The translations under genes were made by a program, and so were the position numbers. Source: JAGXLP01 sp964649445 (GTDB lineage: Bacteria; Bipolaricaulota; Bipolaricaulia; M55B111). From it: a stretch of DNA of 54,929 bases. Positions 24,555 to 33,879 of this stretch are shown here, piece by piece (within the stretch, counting starts at the first letter, position 1; every line of letters begins with the position of its first letter). The stretch lies in the NCBI GenBank assembly GCA_964649445.1, contig CAZYPS010000005.1, positions 1 through 54,929 on the forward strand. Direction: 5' to 3'. Under the pieces are notes generated by a model. That model did not search any database. It was not told the DNA's origin and saw only the letters and a program-made list of their open reading frames with translations.

Positions 24555-26387
24555 ATGCATTCTAACTTGAGGAGAAATTCGAAATGGCTGGGGTTAACCC
24601 TGGCATTGATTATGGCTCTTACATTTAGTCTGGTTAGCGCCACGGCCCAGGATTGGCCTGATGAACCCAATTACCCGGAAATTACCAAAGAAGAAGCCAT
24701 GGAATGGGCGGAATCACAGTGGGGTCCTCTTTCCGAATACGAAGAAGCCGCGGTGGATTGGGTTTTTAAAGAATTTCAACCTTCCACGCTTACCGTAAAA
24801 GAACAAATCGAAGAGATGGTCTGGTTTGCCCACGCGACTGAGCCCTATCGCGGCATGTCAATCGACTCGGTAGCGGAAACCATTAAAACTCACGTCTGGG
24901 AATCCGAAGTACTGACGGATGCCTTTAAAGATATAACCGGAATCAACGTGACCCATAATATAATTGACGAAGGAGACTTAATAGAAAAACTCCAGACTCA
25001 GCTTGCTACCAGACAGAAGATCTACGACGTTTATGTAAATGACGCGGACTTAATAGGGACGCACGTAAGGCTCCAGGATGCAGTCAACTTGGAGAATTAT
25101 ATGAACGGTGAGGCTGAAGACATCACCAACCCCAACCTCGACCTTGATGACTTCCTAAACCCTGAGTTCGGTCAAAACTACGAAGGGGAACAAATACAGA
25201 TACCTGATCAACAATTCGCGAACCTATATTGGTTCCGCTACGATTGGTTTAACGACCCGGAACTGAAGGAGAAGTTCAAAGATCGATACGGATACGAGCT
25301 TGCCGTGCCCCAGAACTGGGCGGCTTACGAGGATATTGCCGAGTTCTTCACCGAGCACGTCGATAGAGAAGACGTTCCCAATCCTCCAGAGAAGGACGCG
25401 ATCTTCGGTCACATGGACTACGGCAAGAAAGGACCGTCTCTCGGCTGGAGGTTTACCGACGCCTGGCTCTCAATTGCGGGAGTAGGCTCCAAAGGTCTCC
25501 CGAACGGTCTCCCGGTTGACGAGTGGGGAATCAGAGTAAGGGATAGAAAGCCGGTAGGTTCCGTTGTAGCCCGGGGAGGTGCTTTGAATAGTCCGGCAGC
25601 TTACTACGCCACCGAGAAGTACGTAGAGTGGCTCGACGAGTACGCTCCTCCCTATGCGTCTTCGATGAGGTGGTCCGAGGCAGGTCCGGTTCCCTCTCGA
25701 GGTACGATCGCCCAGAGGCCGTTCCAGTACATCACGTTCCTTTCGGCTGATCCGTTTACTGCGCCTGATTCTTCGGTAACCGACGAAGAAGGTAACCCAT
25801 TGTGGCGAGTCGCACCAACTCCGCACGGCAGGTACTGGGAAGAAGGAATGAAGGTAGGTTACCAGGATGCCGGAAGCTGGACCATTTTGAGGATGACAAA
25901 GGGTAAGAAACGTGAAGTTTCCTGGCTCTGGGCCCAGTTTGCCGTATCGAAGAGCATTACTATGAGGAAGTTTGAAGTAGGTAGAACCCCGATTCGGGAA
26001 TCGACCGTAAATTCGGACTACTGGGAAAAGCACGAAGGTGAACTGGGTGGTTTGATCACTTTCTATCAGTCACCCGTGGAGCACATGTGGACGGACACGG
26101 GCATGAACGTGCCCCATTATCCGCTACTGGCGGAACAATGGTGGAAAGAAATTGGCCTGGCGGTTACCGGCGAAAAATCGCCAAAACAGGCGATGGATGA
26201 CCTGGCGGAGACACAGGACGAGCTAATGGCAGAACTGCGTCTGCCAAAGTATTCTCCCGACCTCAACGAAAAGAGGTCCAGAGAATACTGGCTTGAGCAG
26301 GAGGGTTCTCCGAAAGCGGAAAGACCGCCAGAAGATCCGGAGACAGTTCCTTATGACGACCTTTTGGAACAGTGGGAAGAAGAATAA
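24555..26387 (+). CDS. glpV: Periplasmic glycerol-binding protein GlpV-type
   Basis: 610 residues, ATG after AAAGGAGGG. A Sec signal peptide ends near SATA-QDW without a lipobox Cys. This is a large family-1-like binding protein of the size seen for GlpV. It has an extended N-terminal segment before the usual lobes, and Trp/Tyr-rich stretches such as YWFRYDWFNDPE and NSPAAYYATEKYVEW. It delivers glycerol to GlpPQ. Last gene of the importer operon, ended by the terminator at 26426-26456. Confidence 0.86.
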   Translation: MHSNLRRNSKWLGLTLALIMALTFSLVSATAQDWPDEPNYPEITKEEAMEWAESQWGPLSEYEEAAVDWVFKEFQPSTLTVKEQIEEMVWFAHATEPYRGMSIDSVAETIKTHVWESEVLTDAFKDITGINVTHNIIDEGDLIEKLQTQLATRQKIYDVYVNDADLIGTHVRLQDAVNLENYMNGEAEDITNPNLDLDDFLNPEFGQNYEGEQIQIPDQQFANLYWFRYDWFNDPELKEKFKDRYGYELAVPQNWAAYEDIAEFFTEHVDREDVPNPPEKDAIFGHMDYGKKGPSLGWRFTDAWLSIAGVGSKGLPNGLPVDEWGIRVRDRKPVGSVVARGGALNSPAAYYATEKYVEWLDEYAPPYASSMRWSEAGPVPSRGTIAQRPFQYITFLSADPFTAPDSSVTDEEGNPLWRVAPTPHGRYWEEGMKVGYQDAGSWTILRMTKGKKREVSWLWAQFAVSKSITMRKFEVGRTPIRESTVNSDYWEKHEGELGGLITFYQSPVEHMWTDTGMNVPHYPLLAEQWWKEIGLAVTGEKSPKQAMDDLAETQDELMAELRLPKYSPDLNEKRSREYWLEQEGSPKAERPPEDPETVPYDDLLEQWEEE

Positions 26388-26425
26388 GTATGTCGTTATA
26401 AAGACAGGCGGATAAAATCCCAGAT

Positions 26426-26456
26426 AGCCCAGCAGGTTTTTTCTGCTGGGCTTTTT
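26426..26456 (+). terminator. Intrinsic terminator of the glpSTPQUV operon
   Basis: AGCCCAGCAG (26426-26435) pairs with CTGCTGGGCT (26443-26452), followed by TTTTTC. Confidence 0.9.
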
Positions 26457-26640
26457 CATTTACCAATACCAACTGGTAATGCTCCAGAGCTTTCCCTGAG
26501 GGTGAATTAGACTGTAGTTGGTTCAGGTGAGTCAAAAATAATTTCTTTACTTATTTTTACGAAATGGATAAAATATTGGACGAGTGAGCCCGATACTTAT
26601 TTTAAATGAGAAATGAAATTGGGCATAATAGATAATGATC

Positions 26641-26652
26641 AGGAGGTGGTAA
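26641..26652 (+). promoter_or_regulatory. SD-like leader motif AGGAGGTGGTAA (second identical copy)
   Basis: Identical to 24455-24466 and 94 nt ahead of the ugpB-like start. It lies just after GATAAT (26631-26636), so the transcript could begin almost at this motif. The frame it could open (from GTG) is six codons. Confidence 0.5.
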
Positions 26653-26745
26653 GAGCTAGGGGATAATAAATTGTTAACTTGAAGAATGCGGAAGTATTCT
26701 TCAAAAAAAGAAAAAACGAAAAACTTTTATTAATGGGGGGTTTCC

Positions 26746-28053
26746 ATGCTTAAAAATAAGAGTTTATTTGCTCTTGCCCTAATTTCTGTGCTGGCATTTA
26801 GCGTGACATTTGTGGGACTGGCTCAGGAGCCGGTAGAGATAAAATTCTGGCACGCGATGAGCGGAGCCAGGTTGGAACCGGTAAATACCCTTGTGGAAAG
26901 GTTTAATGAATCTCATCCCAACATCGAAGTTGATGCCACCTTTACTGGGAGCTATGAAGAGACGCTCAATCAAGCTATAACTGCATCACAGGGTGGCAAC
27001 CCGCCAAACGTTATTCAGACATACGAAGTCGGGACCCAGATGATGTGGGATAGCCCCTATGTCGTGCCGATTGAAGATATTGCTGAACCCGGCGAGGTAG
27101 ACTGGGGAGACTTCCTGAACGTAGTTCGAAGGTATTACACCAACAGGGAAGGGAAGCTTGTCTCCATGCCGTTTAATTCTTCTACCGCAATTCTCTATTA
27201 CAACAAAGATATGTTTAGAGAAGCGGGCCTCGACCCGAATGACCCGCCTTCTACTTACGAAGAGGTAGAAGAGATCGGGAGCCAGCTGGTAGAGTCGGGC
27301 GCGGCAAGAAACGCGCTGACCTTTGGTTGGCCTACGTGGATTTTCGAACAGAGCCATTACTGGACTGATAGCCTCTACGTTAATAATGGTAACGGCAGGG
27401 AAGGTAGGGCGACCGAGGTCCTGTTTAACCGTGAACCTGGAAAGAAAATAATGGAGTCCTGGGCTGACTGGGAAGATCAGGATATCCTGGTTTACGGTGG
27501 AAGAGAGTACGAACCCGATTCCGCCTTCCTGTCTCAGCGAGTTGCCATGTTGGCTCAATCAACTTCGCACGCGAAGGATATCGTAGAGACCGCCCCGTTC
27601 GATGTTGGCACCACGTTCCTGCCCCGACCGGCATGGGCAGATCGCGGCGGTACGACGATTGGCGGTGCCTCGCTCTATATCTTTGAAGACGACCAGGAGA
27701 AAATGGAGGCGGCCTGGGAGTTCGTCAAATTCATAAGCAGCACTGAAAGTGCGGTTTACTGGCACAAACAGACGGGCTACTTCCCGATCAGGTACAGTGC
27801 CCTGCGAAAATTGATGAATGAAGGTTGGTTTGCGGACAACCCGAATTTCCTTACCGCGTTTCTTCAGGTGCTAACCGCTAAACGGACTCCGGCAACCTCG
27901 GGTGCCATAGTTGGACGCTTCCCACAGATCAGAGATATCGTTGACGAAGCGGTTACGAATATATTTGCCGATGAAAAGACCGTGGACGAAGCCCTGGATG
28001 AAGCTGCGAGAAAGGCGAATCGAGTGATCGAAAAATACAATGAGTCGGCATAG
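26746..28053 (+). CDS. Periplasmic G3P/glycerophosphodiester-binding protein, UgpB-like (copy 1)
   Basis: 435 residues. A Sec signal peptide ends near VGLA-QEP with no lipobox Cys. The mature protein follows UgpB closely: FWHAMSG, FNESHPNIEV, IQTYEVGTQMMWDS, PFNSSTAILYYNKDMFREAG, IGGASLYIFED and WHKQTGYFPI. UgpB proteins bind G3P and glycerophosphodiesters such as glycerophosphocholine. It is followed by a hairpin terminator and its two permease genes. The absence of a UgpC ATPase is notable. A second, closer UgpB homologue lies at 30470. Confidence 0.85.
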   Translation: MLKNKSLFALALISVLAFSVTFVGLAQEPVEIKFWHAMSGARLEPVNTLVERFNESHPNIEVDATFTGSYEETLNQAITASQGGNPPNVIQTYEVGTQMMWDSPYVVPIEDIAEPGEVDWGDFLNVVRRYYTNREGKLVSMPFNSSTAILYYNKDMFREAGLDPNDPPSTYEEVEEIGSQLVESGAARNALTFGWPTWIFEQSHYWTDSLYVNNGNGREGRATEVLFNREPGKKIMESWADWEDQDILVYGGREYEPDSAFLSQRVAMLAQSTSHAKDIVETAPFDVGTTFLPRPAWADRGGTTIGGASLYIFEDDQEKMEAAWEFVKFISSTESAVYWHKQTGYFPIRYSALRKLMNEGWFADNPNFLTAFLQVLTAKRTPATSGAIVGRFPQIRDIVDEAVTNIFADEKTVDEALDEAARKANRVIEKYNESA

Positions 28054-28086
28054 TGGAAAATAGAAATCTAACTTTGTAAGGGAGCC

Positions 28087-28131
28087 ACGGGGGGTTAAAG
28101 GGGTTTGGCCTTTAGCTCCCCGTTCTTTTTC
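28087..28131 (+). terminator. Intercistronic hairpin/partial terminator after UgpB-like copy 1
   Basis: ACGGGG (28087-28092) pairs with CCCCGT (28118-28123), with an inner TTAAAGG/CCTTTAG pairing, followed by TCTTTTTC. It lies between the binding-protein gene and its permeases, so it should reduce read-through rather than end the operon. Confidence 0.75.
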
Positions 28132-28158
28132 TTTTATAACACTTTCGAGAGGTGAGGT

Positions 28159-29043
28159 ATGAAAAGTTATTTTCCCGAGAAAGTACTGCCTTATCTTCTC
28201 GTTGCACCTTCGATTATCATTATCATAATTTTCCTCGTCTACCCCTTTCTCCAGGCAATCTGGGGAAGCTTGGTAAGGGGAGGAGTCTGGGGAACCAATA
28301 CCAGATTCGTTGGTCTGGGGAACTATATGGAGTTGTTTACGTCCCCCGATTACCTCTGGACGCTCGGCAGAACTTTCCTGTTTGCCACGTTTGCCACCCT
28401 TGGTGGAATGGCCTTTTCGCTGGGACTCGCGGTGCTGCTCAATCAGAAGATCAAGGGCCGAATGTTCTTTCGAACCGCTGTTATCTGGCCTTACGCTCTG
28501 TCACCGGTGATTGCGGGTGTTCTGTGGGCGTTATTGTTTGATCCTTCCTCCGGTTTGTTCACTTATCTGGCTGAAGTGATGTTCGGGTTGGAGTTAAACT
28601 GGCGAACGGACGGAACTCTTGCTTTTATTATCATTACGATAGCCGCCGCCTGGAAGAATATCGGCTATAACGTGGTATTCTTCCTTGCCGGGTTGCAGAA
28701 CGTCCCTGAGCAAGTACTCGAGTCCGCTGAGGTTGATGGAGCAAGTTCTTTTCAGCGTTTCTGGAAAATTTCCATTCCTCTTATATCTCCGACCATCTTT
28801 TTCCTCCTGATAATGAATTACCTTTACGCGTTCTTTCGTACATTCGGGCTGGTTGACGTGGCTACACAGGGTGGGCCGGGAAAATCTACCGAGATATTGA
28901 CGTATAAACTCTACCAGGATGCTTTCGTGTTTTTTGATGGCGGATCCGCAAATGCTCAATCGGTCCTGTTGTTCATCTTTATAGTTGGATTTACCTATCT
29001 CCAGTTCCGCTATGCTCAGAGGGGTGTCTTCTATGGGAGTTAG
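28159..29043 (+). CDS. UgpA-like ABC permease (copy 1)
   Basis: 294 residues, ATG after GAGGTGAGG. MalF-type permease with six membrane segments, a short N-terminus ahead of the first segment (LPYLLVAPSIIIIIIFLVYP) and coupling loop PEQVLESAEVDGASSFQRFW. The conserved TQGGPGKSTEILTYKLYQ matches UgpA. Its end overlaps the next gene by 11 bp. Confidence 0.86.
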   Translation: MKSYFPEKVLPYLLVAPSIIIIIIFLVYPFLQAIWGSLVRGGVWGTNTRFVGLGNYMELFTSPDYLWTLGRTFLFATFATLGGMAFSLGLAVLLNQKIKGRMFFRTAVIWPYALSPVIAGVLWALLFDPSSGLFTYLAEVMFGLELNWRTDGTLAFIIITIAAAWKNIGYNVVFFLAGLQNVPEQVLESAEVDGASSFQRFWKISIPLISPTIFFLLIMNYLYAFFRTFGLVDVATQGGPGKSTEILTYKLYQDAFVFFDGGSANAQSVLLFIFIVGFTYLQFRYAQRGVFYGS

Positions 29044-29872
29044 CCGAGCAAAATGGAAGTTATTCAAACGGTTCGCTCTCTACGTTACTATAGTAGTCGC
29101 GATTCTTATCGTCTGCTTCCCGATAATATACGCAGCAGTGATGAGCACACGAGATCTTCAGGGAACGTTCCGTTACCCCCCAGATCTCATGCCCGGCAAC
29201 AGCGCCTTGAGTACCTATGCGCAGGCCTGGAATACAGTTAACCTGGGACGGCTCATGCTGAACTCCGGTATTGTAGCGGTCACTACGAGTATAGTGAAAA
29301 TCACCCTCGCGATGCTTGCGGCATTTGCGATCGTATTCTTTGATTTTAGGTGGAAATACCTGGCATTTGGGGCGACGTTTCTTACCCAATTGCTCCCGGT
29401 GCCGGTCAAGATCGTTCCTACTTTTCAATTAATGAGGAACTTTGGCTGGGTGGACAGTTACTATGCCCTGACTGTTCCTTATTTTGCCACTGCTACGGGA
29501 ACGTTTCTATTCCGCCAATTCTTTATGTCCGTGCCGGAAGATCTGGTCGATGCTGCCAGAGTGGACGGTTGCAGGCCGATGAGATTTCTGAAGGATATTT
29601 TAATTCCGCTTTCCTGGAATAATATCGGAGCGCTTTTTCTGGTTGAATTCGTCTACATGTGGAATAGATACCTCTGGCCTCTGGTAGTGACGGAGTCGGA
29701 ATCGATGAGGGTATCTCAAATCGGGATTAAGATGTTGATGACCACGGGTTCAATAAATAAGTGGAATATAATCATGGCCGGGGCTATCATCGTATTGTTA
29801 CCTCCTCTTGTCGTTCTCCTGTTTCTCCAGAAGACGTTTATCGAGGGATTTGTGATGAGGACTGGTAAATAA
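29033..29872 (+). CDS. UgpE-like ABC permease (copy 1)
   Basis: 279 residues. The ATG at 29033 is chosen because AGAGGGG lies about 9 nt upstream and the N-terminus then has normal length; an earlier in-frame start at 28985 would add a stretch inside ugpA. MalG-type with six membrane segments and coupling loop PEDLVDAARVDGCRPMRFLK. It pairs with the preceding permease. Confidence 0.85.
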   Translation: MGVSRAKWKLFKRFALYVTIVVAILIVCFPIIYAAVMSTRDLQGTFRYPPDLMPGNSALSTYAQAWNTVNLGRLMLNSGIVAVTTSIVKITLAMLAAFAIVFFDFRWKYLAFGATFLTQLLPVPVKIVPTFQLMRNFGWVDSYYALTVPYFATATGTFLFRQFFMSVPEDLVDAARVDGCRPMRFLKDILIPLSWNNIGALFLVEFVYMWNRYLWPLVVTESESMRVSQIGIKMLMTTGSINKWNIIMAGAIIVLLPPLVVLLFLQKTFIEGFVMRTGK

Positions 29873-30469
29873 ATTTAACGTAATTGTCCAGAATTGCGTC
29901 GTTTTTCGAGCCGGTCAGTTCGAACCAAAGTCATTTGGTAGATAAGGGCATGGTTAAATTTTGTGGCAGGAAAATTCAGGGAGGAGGAATCAGTACTACC
30001 GCCCTTTTGGGCGGAGTTTTCGGTAATTTAGGAAGTTAATGAGTTTATTCTTGTAGCAGTAAAAGTCCTAACTCTGGCTTCCCTAAAATATTAGAAGTGG
30101 AATTAGTTCTAATTTTCCTGTTATGTCGAAGTTGAAAAATTACTCCAGTTTATGACTTACTCTCTGTTTCTGCATTCAGAGATCAATTGACTTGAAAAAC
30201 ATATAAATTTTATATTACTATATTCTTTGTATCTGAGCGTTTACTTATAAAATTGTTAAATTTCTGAAGAAAAACTGATTAACCTATGTTCGTGGCGGCT
30301 TGGCTACAAATTTAATTAGCTTGAAATATTTTCTAAACGACAAAAAGTTCAAAATGTAATCGGGGGGTGATCGATGTAGGGATAAAAGTTCATATTTGGT
30401 TGGTTTATAAAAAGTAGTGAGTAAAAGTTGGTTGCCTAACTGTTGAAACTTTAATAAAGGGGGTAAAAT
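29873..30469. other. Intergenic region between the two ugp units
   Basis: 597 bp, AT-rich toward the right, with no gene. CCGCCC (29999-30004) and GGGCGG (30009-30014) form a six-base-pair hairpin followed by AGTTTT, a weak terminator. GGGGGGTGAT (30362-30371), ahead of a possible 16-codon GTG frame, lies about 100 nt before the second ugpB-like start and resembles the SD-like motifs of the other binding-protein leaders. I see nothing else. Confidence 0.5.
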
Positions 30470-31786
30470 ATGAAAACGAAATTGGTTAGCCTAGTTCTTA
30501 TTTTCTCTCTCCTGTTAACCGGTATTACTTTTGCGGGTGCGGCTCAGGAAGAAACGGAGATTGATTTCTGGTATGCATTATCCGGTACGATCGCCGAAAC
30601 CACCTTGGAATTAGTAGAAGGTTTTAACGAAACTCACCCCAATATTCACGTCAATGCTGTAAACAAAGGTACATACTCCGAAGCTTTAACCTCTGCAGTC
30701 GCTGCTTATCGGTCAGGTAATGCTCCTGATATAGTTCAGGTCTACGAGGTAGGTACTCAGACGATGCTGGATAGTGGAGCAGTACACCCGCTTTGGAAAT
30801 TAGTTGAAGAATACGATTTAAATATCGACACTGAGAACTTTATCGCGCCGGTAAAAAGTTACTTCGAAGTAGACGGCAAGCTTGCTTCTCTGCCATTTAA
30901 CTCTTCCACGCCGGTAATGTATTACAACAAGGACGCTTTTGAAGAAGCCGGCTTGAATCCAAACCATCCTCCCAGAACTTTCGCCGAGGTCGAAGAGATG
31001 GGGAAACAGCTAATAAATAACACTGACGTTAAGTACGCCCTGACCGCCGGATGGCCGTCCTGGACATTGTTAGAAAATATGCATACCTGGCACAGACAAC
31101 CAATTGCCAACAACAATAACGGATACAGCGATTACGCTACTGAACTCAAAGTCAACCAGGATTTCAGTGTGGAACTTTTTGAGACCTACAGGAATTGGCA
31201 GCAGGAAAACGTATTTACCTACCAGGGCCGGGAAGGATCGCCCAACCCCAGCTTTTTAGGCGGGGACATCGGTATGATTATTACTTCGACTGCGTATCTA
31301 AGTGGATTTAAAGAAGCAGCTGAATTTGAAATAGGTACAACCTACTTGCCGCACATGCAGGGATACCCCCGTGGGAACTCATTAATAGGTGGCGCAACGT
31401 TGTGGGCGTTGAAAGGTAACTCCGAGGAGGAACAGGAAGCAACAGCCAAGTTCCTGGAATACGTTGCTCGGACGGACAACCAGGTGTTCTGGCATAAAAA
31501 TACCGGTTACTTCCCCGTCACCAATAGCGCTGTCAGGCGATTACTGGACGAAGGATGGTTTGCCGATAATCCAAATTATCTGACCGCTTTTCTCCAGATG
31601 TCCACCGGGGTTACTACTGAAGGGAACAAAGGGCTGAGGCTCGGTAATTTCGTTTCAATTCGGAACGTCCTGCTAAACCAAATCGAATCTATGTTCGGTG
31701 GGGACAGAACTCCGGAACGAGCTTTAAATAGAGCAGTTAGAGAAGTTAATGGAGTGCTGGATAATTACGTATCGTCTCAGGAATAA
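30470..31786 (+). CDS. ugpB: Periplasmic G3P/glycerophosphodiester-binding protein, UgpB-like (copy 2)
   Basis: 438 residues. Sec signal peptide without lipobox (FAGA-AQEE). It is closer to E. coli UgpB than copy 1: YALSG, AAYRSGNAPDIVQVYEVGTQ, PFNSSTPVMYYNKDAFEEAG, the AGWPSWTLLEN and NNNNGYSDYATE ligand-side loops, IGGATLWAL, WHKNTGYFPV and KGLRLGNFVSIRNVL. It is likely to bind G3P or glycerophosphodiesters. It differs from copy 1 in the ligand-side loops, so the two probably prefer different head groups. Followed by a hairpin and two permeases. Confidence 0.88.
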   Translation: MKTKLVSLVLIFSLLLTGITFAGAAQEETEIDFWYALSGTIAETTLELVEGFNETHPNIHVNAVNKGTYSEALTSAVAAYRSGNAPDIVQVYEVGTQTMLDSGAVHPLWKLVEEYDLNIDTENFIAPVKSYFEVDGKLASLPFNSSTPVMYYNKDAFEEAGLNPNHPPRTFAEVEEMGKQLINNTDVKYALTAGWPSWTLLENMHTWHRQPIANNNNGYSDYATELKVNQDFSVELFETYRNWQQENVFTYQGREGSPNPSFLGGDIGMIITSTAYLSGFKEAAEFEIGTTYLPHMQGYPRGNSLIGGATLWALKGNSEEEQEATAKFLEYVARTDNQVFWHKNTGYFPVTNSAVRRLLDEGWFADNPNYLTAFLQMSTGVTTEGNKGLRLGNFVSIRNVLLNQIESMFGGDRTPERALNRAVREVNGVLDNYVSSQE

Positions 31787-31798
31787 GTTCGATTGACA

Positions 31799-31829
31799 GA
31801 GTAGGGGGTGTTACTCCCCCTACTCTTTT
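31799..31829 (+). terminator. Intercistronic hairpin/partial terminator after UgpB-like copy 2
   Basis: GAGTAGGGGG (31799-31808) pairs with CCCCCTACTC (31816-31825), followed by TTTTG. It sits before the permease genes of the same unit. Confidence 0.82.
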
Positions 31830-31886
31830 GATTTGTGCCATAACTTAAGTGTTTTTAGCTAGTTAGATGAGGTTTTGTTTGCCATT

Positions 31887-32807
31887 ATGTTTACCCGCAT
31901 GAAAAAGTTCTTCGAGTTAGATTTGAGTATGAACGATTTATTTGGTTCCTTTCAGAGTAACTTCCTTGCTTATCTATTTATACTCCCCCAGCTAGTTGTT
32001 ATTGGGATATTCTTTATTTACCCCACTATAAAATCCTTCCGGATGAGTTTGTTCCGAAGCGTGCCGTTTAGGGGTTTGGTAAACTTCGTGGGGCTAAAAA
32101 ACTTTATAGATATCTTTCAATCCCCTGCGTATCTCCAGTCAATCGTAGTAACGTTGATATTTGGCTTGGTGGTTACAGTATTAGGAGTAGGTGTATCTTT
32201 AGTAATAGCGAAAATGCTGGATGTAGTTGTCCGAGGGGTTGGGTTTTATCAAGCCGCCGTTATATGGCCTTATGCTATTTCCCCAACGATAGCTGGTATA
32301 ATATGGGGCTTTCTATTTCATCCCTCGCACGGGAGTATTAGCTATTTTTTACCCTTTGAGTTGAACTGGTTGACCAATGGGAGAGAAGCACTGGTCTTGG
32401 TTATACTGGCCGCTACGTGGAGGCAGCTGGGCTATAATATTGCTTTCTACATAGCAGGTTTGAAGGCAATACCTACGTCCTTCCAGGAAGCAGCTGTGGT
32501 AGACGGAGCAAACGGCTGGCAAAGGTTCTGGCACATTACCTTTCCGATGCTATCTCCGATAACGTTTTTCCTGGTTACCATGAATTTGATATACGCATTC
32601 TTTAGGACTTTCGGTTTAATACACGCGTTGACCCAGGGAGGTCCAGCGGGATATACAAATCTCATGATTTATAAGGTTTATACTGACGGGTTTACGGATT
32701 TAAGGTTGGGTTATTCAGCGGCTCAGTCGGTAATATTGCTACTATTTGTTGCAGGTATAACCATGTTCCAGTTTAAATTTGCCGAAAGAAGGGTAGCATA
32801 TCAATGA
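31887..32807 (+). CDS. ugpA: UgpA-like ABC permease (copy 2)
   Basis: 306 residues from ATG 31887; a TTG at 31875 is in frame four codons earlier, and the SD (GATGAGG, 31867-31872) fits neither perfectly. MalF-type with six membrane segments, coupling loop PTSFQEAAVVDGANGWQRFW and TQGGPAGYTNLMIYKVY near the end. The longer cytoplasmic N-terminus (FFELDLSMNDLFGS) distinguishes it from copy 1. The stop overlaps the next start. Confidence 0.85.
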   Translation: MFTRMKKFFELDLSMNDLFGSFQSNFLAYLFILPQLVVIGIFFIYPTIKSFRMSLFRSVPFRGLVNFVGLKNFIDIFQSPAYLQSIVVTLIFGLVVTVLGVGVSLVIAKMLDVVVRGVGFYQAAVIWPYAISPTIAGIIWGFLFHPSHGSISYFLPFELNWLTNGREALVLVILAATWRQLGYNIAFYIAGLKAIPTSFQEAAVVDGANGWQRFWHITFPMLSPITFFLVTMNLIYAFFRTFGLIHALTQGGPAGYTNLMIYKVYTDGFTDLRLGYSAAQSVILLLFVAGITMFQFKFAERRVAYQ

Positions 32808-33652
32808 TCGCCATGATGAAAAAGTTAAGTGACAAGCTGAATTTCCGAATTTTAATCCACATTTTACTAATATTGACTATTTTTGTGTTAAGCTTCCCCC
32901 TGATATATACATTTATAGTTAGCACTCAGTCATTATCTGCAGCCGTAGCGATCCCCCCGAATTTAAAGGTGGGCGGGGGACTTATTGAAAATTATGCTAC
33001 TGCCTGGGGCCGTGCAAATATGGGAAGAGTATTGCTCAACAGCGGGATTATGTCTCTTTCAGTTACTGTGGGCAAAATTACTGTAGCTGCTATGACTGCA
33101 TTTGCCATAGTTTTCTTTGATCCTCCTGGGGGTAGATTCATATTCTTTATCACCTTATTGACTTTAATGCTCCCGATACCCGTCAGGCTATTACCTACTC
33201 ACGAAGTAGTAAGTTCGTTCGGCTGGATCGACACGTATTTTGCTCTTACTTTGCCGTACTTTGTCTCCGCTACTGCAACCTTTTTACTGCGACAGTTCTT
33301 TAAAACGGTGCCCCAGGATCTCGTTGACGCAGCCAGAGTGGACGGAGCCAGTCCTACACGTTTCTTCTTCCGGGTTCTGCTCCCGCTGTCAAGAACTAAT
33401 ATAGCTGCTCTCTTTGTAATTCTATTTATATGGACCTGGAACCAGTATCTCTGGCCATTAGTAGTAACAAACAGCGAAAACATGAGAGTAATGCAGCTCG
33501 GGATCAGTTTTTTGATCCCCAAAGGGGGTACTGGAATGCCTCCCTGGAATATAATTATGGCAGCTGTGGTTATTGCCGTATTGCCACCTCTTTTGGTTTT
33601 AATGATAATGCAGAGGGAATTTGTAAAAGGATTAATTGAGCCGGAAAAATAA
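32804..33652 (+). CDS. ugpE: UgpE-like ABC permease (copy 2)
   Basis: 282 residues. The ATG overlaps the previous stop (ATGA). MalG-type with six membrane segments and coupling loop PQDLVDAARVDGASPTRFFF. It is highly similar in layout to the copy 1 permease. A CCCTAA/TTAGGG hairpin (33656-33661, 33675-33680) follows the stop; it lacks a T-run. Confidence 0.85.
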   Translation: MIAMMKKLSDKLNFRILIHILLILTIFVLSFPLIYTFIVSTQSLSAAVAIPPNLKVGGGLIENYATAWGRANMGRVLLNSGIMSLSVTVGKITVAAMTAFAIVFFDPPGGRFIFFITLLTLMLPIPVRLLPTHEVVSSFGWIDTYFALTLPYFVSATATFLLRQFFKTVPQDLVDAARVDGASPTRFFFRVLLPLSRTNIAALFVILFIWTWNQYLWPLVVTNSENMRVMQLGISFLIPKGGTGMPPWNIIMAAVVIAVLPPLLVLMIMQREFVKGLIEPEK

Positions 33653-33753
33653 TATCCCTAAAGGAAGGTTTCAGTTAGGGCTGATTTATGAGGTCTTAAG
33701 TGTCATAGTTTGTACTAGCTGAAATTTGAGTATTTAATTGAAGATTTGAGAAA

Positions 33754-33766
33754 AAGGGGGTGTAAG
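33754..33766 (+). promoter_or_regulatory. SD-like leader motif upstream of phnD
   Basis: AAGGGGGTGTAAG lies 114 nt ahead of the phnD start, followed by TAGGG and GATAAG as in the ugpB leaders. No gene starts at it. Confidence 0.35.
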
Positions 33767-33879
33767 TAGGGTCCGATAAGTTGTTAAGTTGTGTTGGTTT
33801 TACAGTTAAATGTAAGTCGGTGACCGAAACCTTAACTAGACTCAATTAACTTAAAACCAAAATAAACAGGGGGATAAAA

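Larger units (their letters stand above)
26388..26745. other. Intergenic region with terminator and leader of the first ugpB
   Basis: 358 bp. It contains the glpV terminator (26426-26456), a -10-like GATAAT (26631-26636), the SD-like AGGAGGTGGTAA (26641-26652) and a 9-bp hairpin, TTGAAGAAT (26679-26687) with ATTCTTCAA (26696-26704). CGAAAAA (26717-26723) is one base off the candidate GlpR motif. No gene is visible. Confidence 0.55.

Noticed and set aside
25470..26033. Minus-strand open frame (187 codons) inside glpV
   Set aside because: Antisense shadow of the binding-protein gene, with no family signal.
26986..27558. Minus-strand open frame (190 codons) inside the first ugpB-like gene
   Set aside because: Antisense shadow; low-complexity composition and no start signals.
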